Shown here piece after piece: positions 12,201-23,724 of a DNA stretch of 64,000 nucleotides (its first letter is position 1; each line of letters opens with the position of its first letter). The notes under the pieces were generated by a model. That model was not told the DNA's origin and did not search any database. It saw nothing but the letters and a program-made list of their open reading frames with translations. The stretch is from Euglena gracilis (Eukaryota > Euglenida > Euglenophyceae > Euglenales). The position numbers and the translations under genes were made by a program. Location of the stretch: assembly GCA_039621445.1 (NCBI GenBank), contig CP154956.1, forward strand, positions 5,764,170 through 5,828,169, written 5' to 3'.

Positions 12201-15200
12201 GGCTAGCTAGAAATTTGGGCTGGCTAGCCCGCCCCCCCCCGGGGGGGGGGGGGGGGGCTGGACCCCGGCTGGACCCGAACCGGGGCGGGCCGGACTGAAA
12301 TCGGAAAAATGCCCAAAAATGACCTGCAAAACACAGTTTTGAAAAAATGATGCATCTGAAACCCCCCAAAAATGCCCCAAACGCCCCCCAAACCCCATTT
12401 TTGGCCACTTTTGAACACATTTTTTCAAAAATTTTCGGCGCTTCGCGCCGAAAAATTTTGGGCTGGACCCCCAAAAAAGGGGCTGGCTAGCTGGGCTAGC
12501 AGCACCCCCCCCAGGGGGGGGGTGCTGCTGCGGCTGGGCTGGGCCCAAATCGGGGCTGGCTGCAGCAGCCCCCCCCCGGGGGGGGGTTCGCAAAACCTTA
12601 GAGAGATGTATGCTCCGGGGGGCACTTTGGCTGTTCTCCCGCTGTCAGCAATTGCGAAGGGGGGGGTTGTGGACAACACCGGTCCTCGCAAATAAAGCAC
12701 GCTGTCCCACCCCATCCAAATGGGAAGGCCTGATGGGAGAGGGTCTACCCCCGCCGTCGGACGCCGCCCCCACAGCATGAAATTCTTGCTGACCCCCGGG
12801 AAGGGTGAGGGGGGTCACTGCCACTCTTCCGAGAAAAAAAAAACGTTCAATCACCTTTTTGGAAAACAAGTCAGTCACACTCTGGAATCGAAGTGAAAAT
12901 TGACCAACAACTGCCAAATTTTGTCTTTTTGCACCAGGATGGGGGTCTGTATGGGAAAGATTTGTGGGACCCTCACCCCCCAGGAGGCAGGAGGTGGGCA
13001 CAAAACCCACGAGGTCCATTCTGCCCTGCGCCTCCTCTCTGGTCCAAAGCTCGGCAACGCTCCGGAATCACCTCTCGAATGGATGGAGGTATTGGCTGAT
13101 TGGCAGATTGGCCACTACTGGCAAAATGCAGCAGTCACTCGTGCCTCTGAACGGCGATGACCACTGGACATGATGGGGTTGGGAGGGGCATGGGAGAAAA
13201 CCTGTGGTGGGCCTCCCTGTTCGCTCATCGGGGCTAAGTCCCAGCGGTAGCTGTAGGTCAGGGCGGTGGTGACGATGACGACCAGCAGGGGCCCGAAGTA
13301 GCCAATGATCTTGGTGCGGGGGTGGAGGGCGGTGATCTTGGCCCCAAATCCCTTTGCACACTGCACCGGGCTCGCTGGCAAGTCCAAAGAAGAGGGCGTC
13401 TGGGGGGAGACTGAGAAAACGGTTGAGAAATGTTGTTTGCAAGAAAATCAGAGGTAGGTCTAACTTGTGGCTATTTTTCTGGTGCGAGACTGGAAGGGAA
13501 GCATCAAAGTCAGAATCCTTTCCTAGTCAGCAGCTCTCAGGCTGCCGACCCCAAAGGTCCATTTCTTCTTGGGCATTTTTTTTCCTTTTTATTTTCTCCC
13601 CTTTCTCTCCCTGTCTGGTCGGCCAGCTGCTGGGATCTTTTTCCCATTGACAAGCGCACAGCACAGCATCGCCCAGTTTTTTTGAGCCCAATTTTTGGGG
13701 AAACAATTCTTTGGGCAGATTCATAAAAAAAATTGACTTCCACCTCGAGCACCTCCGGATTCCTCCAGACGCAGCACCAGAGGAATTTTTTTCCAGTCGG
13801 GGGAACCCCGGAACCCCCATACCCCCCTCGGGTGAAGGTCCAACAGCATTGTGTCAAGAAATAATTCTTTCGCAGCCCGGCAAAGCGAAGTGCCCAAAGT
13901 GTCCAAAAAAGGGTCATGGCAAAAAAAATTTGCTGGTGAAGGGAGCTGCTGGCCGGAAAAAAGGTGCTGACTGGCTGGACGGGGAATGGTGGGTCCGTTC
14001 CCTGCCCCAGGGGGGGGGAGTTGCTTTGTTTGTGCACAACCAGGGGTATTTTTTAAGGCCGGGGGGGGGAGGGGGTCGACACCCACCCATCCACCCACCC
14101 CCTGGGGTGGGCCCCCCCGGGGAGGAGGTCCTGGGGGACACACCCACTTTTGCCCGAAAATGGCCAAAAATGCTAAAAAGAACACCCTTTTCAAATTTTT
14201 TTGGTGCCTTCGCAAAAAGCATATACCCAGCCCCCTACCCCCCCCCCCGGGGGGGAGGGGGTTTAAGGGACCGACCCACCCTACCCCCCCCCGGGGGAGG
14301 GGGTCCAAGACTAAAAAAAACCCTGTGCACAACTTTGGGGGAGGGCTGTCATCTGCCATGTCTGCCATCAGAAGGGACTGAGCATGTAGCTGGCTATATA
14401 AAGCAGGAAGAAAGAGGGACCTGCTCACGCAGCGCCATGATGAAGACCAAGCAAGAAAACCCCATCACAAATTCCGTGGCAGGCAGCTGACACGGCCACA
14501 TACATCCACAGGTAAACATATGTGAGAAACAGTGAGACAATTCCTTGGGTGAAACCCCCCTGTTCCAAGATACAGCAGTACCCCAGGGTTGACACAGGGC
14601 CTCCACTGCAAGAAATCCTGCCTTTCTGGCCACCTGGAGCAGGTTCTGTGGAACAGGAAACCAAAAGTCAGGTTCCAATTCCAATGCTTCTGGGGCTGAC
14701 GCAGGTGTGTTTTGGACAAGGGGGCTCTCAACCCATCCACCAAACATGTGTTGTCACCATGCTTGTGCTTACCGACTGGGGGGGGGGGAGGGGCAGGGAT
14801 GGATGGGAAGCCTTGAGGGGGGGGGGGGGGGCGGACCCGGTTGATTTTTTTTTGAACATGTTTTGGGGGAAAACACCAACACATCAAAAAATGGGCGATA
14901 TGGCCAAAAGTCAGCAAAAGGGGTGTTTTTTGCTCATTTTCCGGCGCTGCGTGCCGGAAAAAAATTTCTGCTATTTTTGGCACCTGTCAAGGAGGGGGGG
15001 GTGGGGGGGTCCGGACCCCCCTCCCAACATCTGGGGGTGGTCCGGACCCTCCCCTACCACCTTACCCCCCAGGGGGGGGGGGGTGGCCGGGACCAGGTTT
15101 TGAATAGTGCTGAGCTCTTGATAAGCGCGCACCCACCCCTTCATTGACCCCTCCATACATACCGGCACACCCCATGGAGCTCTTTTAACTGAAATTCATG

Positions 15201-16664
15201 TGTTTGTGCCAGAAACAGGGCGCTGGCGGGTCGAAAAACGCTCGTTTTCGGCTCAAAACCAGTTTTTCTGGGTCCGGGAGGCCAAAAAACATCGTTTCGG
15301 GCCAAAAAAAATTTTTCGATTTTTTTCGACTTTTTCGACCCGGATTTGACCCAAAGTCAATGGGTCGGCGGCCCAAAACGGGGCGCTGGCGGGTCGAAAA
15401 ACGCTCGTTTTCGGCTCGAAAACAGTTTTTCTGGGTCCGGGAGGCCAAAAAACATCGTTTTGGGCAAAAAAATTTTTTTCGATTTTTTTTGACTTTTTTG
15501 ACCCGGTTTTGACCCATAGTCAATGGGTCGGCGGCCCAAAACGGGGCGCTGGCGGGTCGAAAAACGCTCGTTTTCGGCTCGAAAACAGTTTTTCTGGGTC
15601 CGGGAGGCCAAAAAAACATCGTTTTGGGCAAAAAAATTTTTCTTCGATTTTTTTTGACTTTTTTGACCCGGTTTTGACCCATAGTCAATGGGTCGGCGGC
15701 CCAAAACGGGGCGCCGGCGGGTCGAAAAACGCTCGTTTTCGGCTCAAAACAAATTTTCCGGGTCCGGGGGATTTTTTTTTTCGATTTTTTTCGACTTTTT
15801 TTTGGCCGAAAACGGCTAGGCGAACAGAGGGAAAAGTGTAACAAAATGCCCTAAATGCTAAATTGCCGAAAACCGGCCGTTCTCGGGCTGGGCGGGAGGT
15901 TGTGGGGAAACCAAACTCCAGTAGATAAGCGTTTCCAAGGGTTTATTTCTGTCTCCGGACAATTTCCTTTGATTTTGCATTCATTTGGAGAAATTTTTGA
16001 AACATCTTTTTGACGCCCCCACCCCCCCGCACACGGCGAAACAAAGGGAAAAGTTTACAAAACGGTCATCCGGGCCCGAAAACGGGCCGTACTCGGGGAA
16101 GTTTTTGCGGGGAAATCAAAATACTGGTTAGAGCGTTCCAAGGGCTTTAATTTAGGTCTCCGGACATTTCCTTTGATTTGCATCATTTTGGAGAAATTTT
16201 GAAAACATCGATTTTTTGACCCCCCACCCCCCGAAAACGGCGAACAAAGGGAAAAGTGTACAAAATGGCCATCCGGGCCGAAAACGGCCGTATCTCGGGG
16301 AGTTGCGGGGAAATCAAAATACTGGTAGATGGGGCGTTCCAAGGGCTTCAAATTAGGTCTCCGGACATTTCCTTTGATTTGGCTTCATTTTGGAGATATT
16401 TTGAAAATTGACATTTTTGGCCGAAATGGCAGAGTCCAAAGGGGGGGGCTTATCAAGGGGGGGGGGCGGGTAAATCCTACCGAGTTTGGACCCCTTCGCG
16501 CGTGAATAACTCGGGCCTGGCGGGGAGTTGGGGGTCAAACCCAGGTGATTCGGAAACTAGGAATCCAGTCGCTCGCGACTGAAAAAAAAAATTCCAGGAA
16601 CGGGGCCGGGATCATGGTGAAAATCCGCCGGTTGCCGAGGTGGCCGCGACGCGGGGGGGGGCCC

Positions 16665-16700
<36 letters not shown>

Positions 16701-19700
16701 CGAGGGGGGGGGTTTCGCCAGGGGTAAGCTTCGCTCTTACCCATAAAGGGATAAGAGCTCAGCGACCCCCCCCTACCACCTACCTCAATACCGAAGGGCT
16801 TCCCATCCATCCCTGGGGAGCTGGGGAGGGGGATGGGTGCTATAGGGTGCCTGCCCCTAGCAGGCACACCTCCCCCGGGGGGGATAGGGGTCCGGGCCGG
16901 ACCCAGAAAATTTTCATTGATAATGGCCTTTTCCGGGCCCCCGGCGCCGGGGTCGGAGGGGGGTGCCTGCTAGGGGCAGGCACCCGGGTCGGATCGGGTG
17001 CTATGGGGTGCCTGCCCCTAGCACCCCCCCCCCCGTGGGTAGGCACCCGACTAAGCACAAGCGTGGTTGCCACACCAGCCCCATGAAACCATCAGCCAAA
17101 GGCTGCACTGGAAGGCCTGGTGGGGGGTGTCACTGCGGGGGGGGGGGGGTCGACCCCCCCACCCACCATGGCACCCGCTCAAAGAAAACTCCTTTGGCAC
17201 AGAAGGAAGATTTTGACCTGAAAATAGGCGCCCCCGGAAACATGGGAGAGCCTGGTGGGGGGGGTCGGACCCCCCTAACACCATGATGGGGGGGGTTGAC
17301 CCCCCACCGACCACCAGCGGGGTTGCGGGGATTCCCCAACAGCCCTGCATCAGCCAGCAGCCGCCTGGCCCCGCCACTGGAAGTACGGCGTCCACTCCGA
17401 ACCCAACAGGTCTCGCAGCTGGAGGTAGATGCGGTCAGGGGCCTTTGTGTGTGTTGGTGAGGGGCCCCAACCGAGGACCGAGGGTGGCGTTGGTCCATCA
17501 AACAGTTGTCAAGGGGAGCAAGAACAGACTTCTTTTGACGGGGGGTGCTGTCCGTAACCTGTGACACACGTCCGACCCAAGCATTCAGACCCCGGAGGAC
17601 CAGGGGGTCGAAAACTCCTCCTCCCCCTCCCCGCCTCATACACCCAGCCGGGGGGGGGGGTTCTTTCTGTTTGTGCACTACAATGCACAAACACAATACT
17701 GTTTGATGCAGTAGAAAATACTTTTCCTCACAGCACAAGCGGCACCAGGGGTTCTTTTAAAACCGGGGGGGTCCCGGGGGACCCACTCAAAAATAGCGAA
17801 AAATTCCAAAAATAGCACTTCAAAAATTTCAGCGCCATCGGCGGCAAAAGTATATCCCACTCCCCCCTGTGAGACCCCCCAGGGGGGGGGGGGCTCGGAC
17901 CCACCCACCCTACCCCCCCCTCCCCCCCAAGGGTCCACGACTTAAAAAACCCCTGGGCGGCACACATGAAATGTGGCAATAGTTCTTTTAAAATGTCATA
18001 TTTTACATGTATAACATGTATAATATATATTACATTTCTCACCAGAAACCGTGTTTGGGCCGTTTTTGAGACAGAAAAGGTCTTAAATCTTTGCCCAAAC
18101 ACAGTTTCAGATCAAGAACAGTGTTTTGGGCCAAGGTTTTAGGGGGGCCCAGGGGCGACCGCGGCGCCTTCGGCGCCGCGGTCCCTGCCCCTGGGATCCC
18201 CCTAACTCTTGGCCCAAACACAGTTCTTGACATAAAAAAAAATTGGACGTGTCAAACAAAATATTTTTTTGCGCAATGCATGAAAAATTTGTGGTGGACT
18301 AATTTAAAATATGGGTGTTTCTTACACAACATGAGCAGACTGGTTGGTCTCTCCTGATTGCGAAATTTGAGGAAGTCATCTCAAGGAGGTCCATGAAAGG
18401 GGTCGTTGCGGGGGAAGCTCACACTGGTCGCCTTTGTTGTGGTGGTGACGGTGGTCTTGGTCACATTGACCAGTGGGCACTGGCACCGTCTGTTGTGTCA
18501 TACTGGAGAGCCCACGCAAACCATTTCATTTTGTTGTGGACACAAAAACCCACGTTGCATGTTGGAATCAAGAAAATGTCAGCACCCCCCCATCAATGAT
18601 TGCCTTCAGGATGTGAGATGGTTCAGATGTGGTCTGGCCAATGGATTTGAAACTTCCAAAATCTATTAATGAGAGGCTGGAAAGGAGGTGCAGGATGAGC
18701 CAGGTCTTGGTGACGTTGGTCGTCAGATTTGTGACATTGGTCAGGGTCGTCACAGTCTTGGTAGTGTTGGTGATGTTCGGTTTGCCAGGGTGAGAGTTGT
18801 AGCCGAAGATATACTTCACCTGCCGGAAGCATGCCTGGGTTCAGTGACAGTAGAATGCCTTGAACTATTCTGTTCTCGGTCGCACACGGCGCATGGCGCA
18901 CGAGGGGATTCAGCAGACACAAAGGGCGGGACTCAGGCTTCTTGTTGGGAACTGGGTGGGGCGTCCCCAAAAGCGGCAATCTAAGGGCAATTACCAAAAA
19001 TTTCCTGGCGGTTAGCGCCAAAACTCATACCTGGGCCTCTATCGTGGAACCCCGGGGGAGGGGGGGCGAGACATTTTCCTGCAGCCAAGAAGAGCAAAGA
19101 AAAACCAAAAAAATTGCAAGCTTCATGAACTTTTCCACATTAGGCACAAGGGGGAGCGGGAGGGCAGGGCAGGTACAAACTCCCCCCTCCAGTCCAGAGC
19201 ACACCATTGCTTAGCGACCCCCGGGGGGAGGGGGGGTCACTTTCCACTCCGGAAAAACCAGTCAGTCACTTTATTCAGCCAAGCCAGTCAGTCACTTTAC
19301 CCCCCCCCCCTCCGTCGGGTCGGCCACTCAGGAAAACCAGTCACTTTTTGGCCTTTCAAGGCCATTTTGGCCAAAATTTTCTCCGGCGCCTTCGGCGCTG
19401 GTTGGCCACTCAGCCACTTTTGGGTGATTTCTGGCCTACCCCACCCCCGGGGGGGGGGGGATCACGGCCAAAAAAACCAGTCAGTCACTCTGAAAAAACC
19501 AGTCAGTCACCCTCCCCGGGGGGTGGGGTGGGACAGGTGTTAAGCAATGGTCTGGTCCAGGGGGGGGCACCCCCCCCATCTAAACTGGTGCGTCTTGGTA
19601 ACCGATTTTCACCCCGTGCAAAGCGCGGGGCCGAAAATTTTCGACCAGGCTTTTGCTTAAGGACCCCCGGGGGGGGGGGTACTGGCTAGCCAATCGGCTA

Positions 19701-22700
19701 GGCACTGGAAAAAGTGGACTAGCTAGACCCCCCCGGGGGGGGGGGGGTCCCCCGGACTGGAAAAAAAATTTTAACAGGTTTTTGGCTGATTTTGTTCCAA
19801 AAATTCCCAAAAATGGCCAAAAACGGGCATTTTTGGCCATTTTTGGGGGTCCCAAAAAAAATTTTCGGCGCTTCGCGCCGGTCACTGGAAAAAAATTTTC
19901 CACTAGCTAGCCCTGCTAGCAGACCCCCCCCGGGGGGGGGGGTCTGCTAGAAAACCCACTAGCCAAATTTGGACTAGCTGCAGTCCAGCCCCCCCCCCCC
20001 CGGGGGGGCACTTCAAACCCTTAAGCAAATGCCTGTTTTCGACCCCCAAAACAAATGAAATGGCAAAAAATTTGGCCATTCCGGGCACTTTTCGGCAAAA
20101 AAAAATGTCAAAAATGCCTGAATTTTTTCGATGCAAAGTGCCAGAAGGAAAATTTTGACCTGCCCCCCCCCCCCAGTCGGTCCAGACCAAAGTTGTTTTA
20201 TGACCCGGAAAGACGGGGGGGGGGGGGTGGGTGAGGCTGGGGTCCAAAAAAATTCCGCCACTTTGCGCTGAAAATAGAACAAAACCCTGCCTCTGGCGGG
20301 GGCCCCACCCCCCCCCCCCGGCCGGGACCCATCCACCCACCCACCCCCTCCCCTGGGTCACGAAATTTAAAAAAAATTTCTGGTCCATTCCCCTTGGGGG
20401 GTCCGGAACCCCACTCCGGTCCAGGCGGTGGAGGACACCCCCCCCACCAAAAAACCCCGTGAACCCTCCTTATATTGAACCTTGGGGGAGGGCCTGGGAC
20501 ACATGCAATCGCTTTGTCATGAAATATTCTCATTCACCGGGGATATTGTTGGCCACGGGTGGAAAGGTCCAACATATTCTATATTGAGAACTGTGTCCCA
20601 GGCACCGGGTTCACGCCCGAACCGGCGTCTGGGACACAGTTTTTGAAACCGTTTCCAGGGGGCTTCACGCACGAACCGGCGTCTGAGGAATTTCACCCCA
20701 AATACCCATGTTTGGGGCACCTTTGGGAGACTTTGGCCCAAATTGGCCACTCGTCAAAATTGTTAGATTCCAGATTTTTTTAAGTTTGGACCCCCGGGGG
20801 GCCCGGGGGGGGGGGGAGGGGGGTAGGGTGGGTGGGCACGGCCGAGCCCCCCCCCACCCGGAGGGGGGTGGGATATACTTTTCGGTGCCGCAGGCGCCGA
20901 AAAAAATTCTATTTTTAGCACTTTTCGCGATTTTTCGGCCATTTTTTGTGGGTCCCCCGGGACCCCCTCCCCCCCCCCCGGGGGAGCCCCCAGGGGGTGG
21001 GTGGGTGGGGGCGGCGCCCCCCTCCCCCCCCGCCTTAAAAAAAACCCCTGCTTCTGATGCCATGTTGCCCATCAATCGAAAGCTCTTCTCAAAGGGCTTC
21101 CGACAGATGGCCACAGAATTTGGCCATAATGCACAGACCACTTTTTTTCAGCAATCGTGTATTCCAAAATTTGACATCTCAATTTGTCAAAACCCACAGT
21201 TCAGGTTACATATTGCATATCAAACGAAAGCTCTCGCCAAGATCTTTCGCTTGGCGAGAGCTTCCCACAGAACTGTGCCACATTGCACAGCGCTCTGAAA
21301 ATCGGCAATCGCATTTTCCGACTCTGTTTGAAAGTGTGAAATTACACTTTTCAGCTCATGCCCATCTATCGAAAGCTCTTCTCAAGGGCATTCAGCAGAT
21401 GGCCTTAGATTTCAGCCATGCTGCATGGTATTCTATTTCAGAAACACCCCAAAATTTGAGGGAAAAAATTGTTGTTCAAAAAACCCCGTCGAAGGCCCCC
21501 AAAAACTGCTCAAATATGGTTACCACATGTCTACAAAGCATTTGGGACACTTTTTGGCACTCTTTATTTCGGGTCCGGGTTCATGCCCGAACTGGCGTCT
21601 GGGACGCCGGTTCGGCGTAGAAATTTCCCGCCCAAACTGGCGTACACAGTTTTGTCTCTGCGTGGGAAGTTGCACACTTGCTTGCTTTCTCTCACTAGCA
21701 GGCTCTCTAAAAGCATCAAAATACTAAAATAGAAAACGACACGGCTCAGACATGGGTCCATGCCAATGATGACACATGTTCCTGACATGAACCCGGAGAT
21801 AACGGAATGGCTGAGGAAGTTGGTGAGCCAGCCGAGGTTGAAGCCAAAGCAATTCCCAACAGATACCTTTTGGGTGCAAACTGTTTTTCCTTGAGGCAAA
21901 CTTTCCCTGGAGGGAGGAGTCCCGTTTTCCCTCAGCTGGCCAGAAAAACCAAATTCAGGCTGAACAGGAATCCCGGAAACCATTGCCACCAAACCCCTTC
22001 TTTGTCATCTTTGTGGGGAGCGCCAGATTTTGGTTGATCCTTTTCCACCGATTCCCCAGAAAAGATCCCAGGGCTTCTCTGGTGGGGTGAACTACTTTGT
22101 ACGAGAAAACCCACCGCAGTGTACATCAGCCCAGCAAGGAAAGCCACTTGGATAGCAGCCTTGTTGTAGGCCATCTGTGCCACTGGATCTGCAGGGGTGT
22201 TCGGTGAGGACTGCACTGCATAAGGGGAGATGGAGCCAGGCACGTTGTTGCGTGTCCTGTGCTAAAATAGAAATTGAAAGACAGTTCAAGATTCAAAATC
22301 ACACTTGTGCTCAGTGCTTGATTCTTTGGACGCTTTGGAAATTTGCACCTGGGGTTCCGACATGTTGTCAACTCTGCACCAAAATGTCCCCAAAATGGCA
22401 AAAAAAAAATCAGCCCATGAGTGCCACTTCGGACTATCTGCAGTCCAATCTGCCCCTGGGGGAGGAACTGCAAACACTGAAGCAGAAGCCCGTTTGGAAA
22501 CATGCAAAAGAAAATTAAAAAAAATAATCAATCAATATTCAATTAATAATTAATAAATTATTAAACCCGTTAGGGGCACTCAATTTTTGCAAAAAAAACT
22601 CTTGAAACAATTATCAATTAATCGACCAATCAACCAATTAATTAATGTCACAGTTGCCATTTCACATTCACAAGAAACCGGGATGCAATGCACCATCAAA

Positions 22701-23670
22701 AGCTGTCCTGGTTGGTGTCAGGCAAGCCACTGCCCAACACCGAGGAGGTCACTGCCACAGGACCGACCCCCAGCTGGCGGCATGTGCCCAGCAACCCGTA
22801 GACGATGAGCGGCAGAAAGCCACCGTAGAGCCCGTAAACGGTGGGCAGGCCAGCAATCTTTGCATAAGACATGCCCTGTGGGACTGGTGGCAGAGTGCAA
22901 AAGTCTTTTAAAAAGAATGGACAAAACTGTCGTCTTTGCCCTCTGACCGAAGAAATTCACTCCGACTTGTCCAAAGCTCCCTGAACCCAAAATTTCGGGA
23001 AAAAATGAGGTACCACTAACCCCCCTCTTATTTGACCCCCCCCCCTTAATTGAGCATCTGGGTCCAGGGTTTTAAGGCACCAAAGGTGCCAAAAATTTTT
23101 TGACCTCTCTCAAAGCCAAATTTTTGACCCCTCTATTTGCCCCCCCCCTTAATTGAGCATTTGGGGGGTCCTTTGGGGGGGGGGTAGTGGTACTGTTTCG
23201 CTATCTGCCCGCCACCTGACCCTAACCCCAACCCCAGCCCAAACCTAACCATAACCCTCACCCTAACCCAAACCATGACCCGACTCCTTCAATAACCGAG
23301 TTAGAAAAAATTCAGCGGTCGGATTGCGAAACAGAACCAAAAGTGAAATGTCTAAAATGTCCAAAAAATTCATTTGGTTCTACAAGCAAATTCTAGAATT
23401 AACGACTAAATAATCCCCTCACAAAGAATAAAATGGATTAAATAGGAATTAATACCGAATTTATTTAGGGATTGACATTCTGATTCACCCGATTTAATTT
23501 TGGCTTAAAATCCTATTTATTTTTTTCAGATCCTGAATCACAGAAATTCCCAGTCTGACCAGCAACGGATCTCAATACCTTGGAAATCAACCAACACAAA
23601 CAATTTCAGCCTGAAATCCGTTAATGTCTGTGGAATTTAAAATATGCGTCGAGCCCAGAAAATAGGTTTT

Positions 23671-23724
<54 letters not shown>

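Noticed and set aside
14500-14664. Hydrophobic minus-strand ORF just upstream of the EFVMG exon
   Set aside because: It runs into that exon in the wrong frame and lies within the intron defined by the rule.
15185-15844. 219-codon minus-strand ORF across the 163-bp tandem array
   Set aside because: The repeat period is not a multiple of three, the translation is low complexity and no homology is recognisable.
17051-17100. SulP exon with [12 protein letters not shown]
   Set aside because: It resembles the FMG motif, but the exons at 17,371 and 14,427 join directly as FQWR|EFVMG, leaving no room for it.
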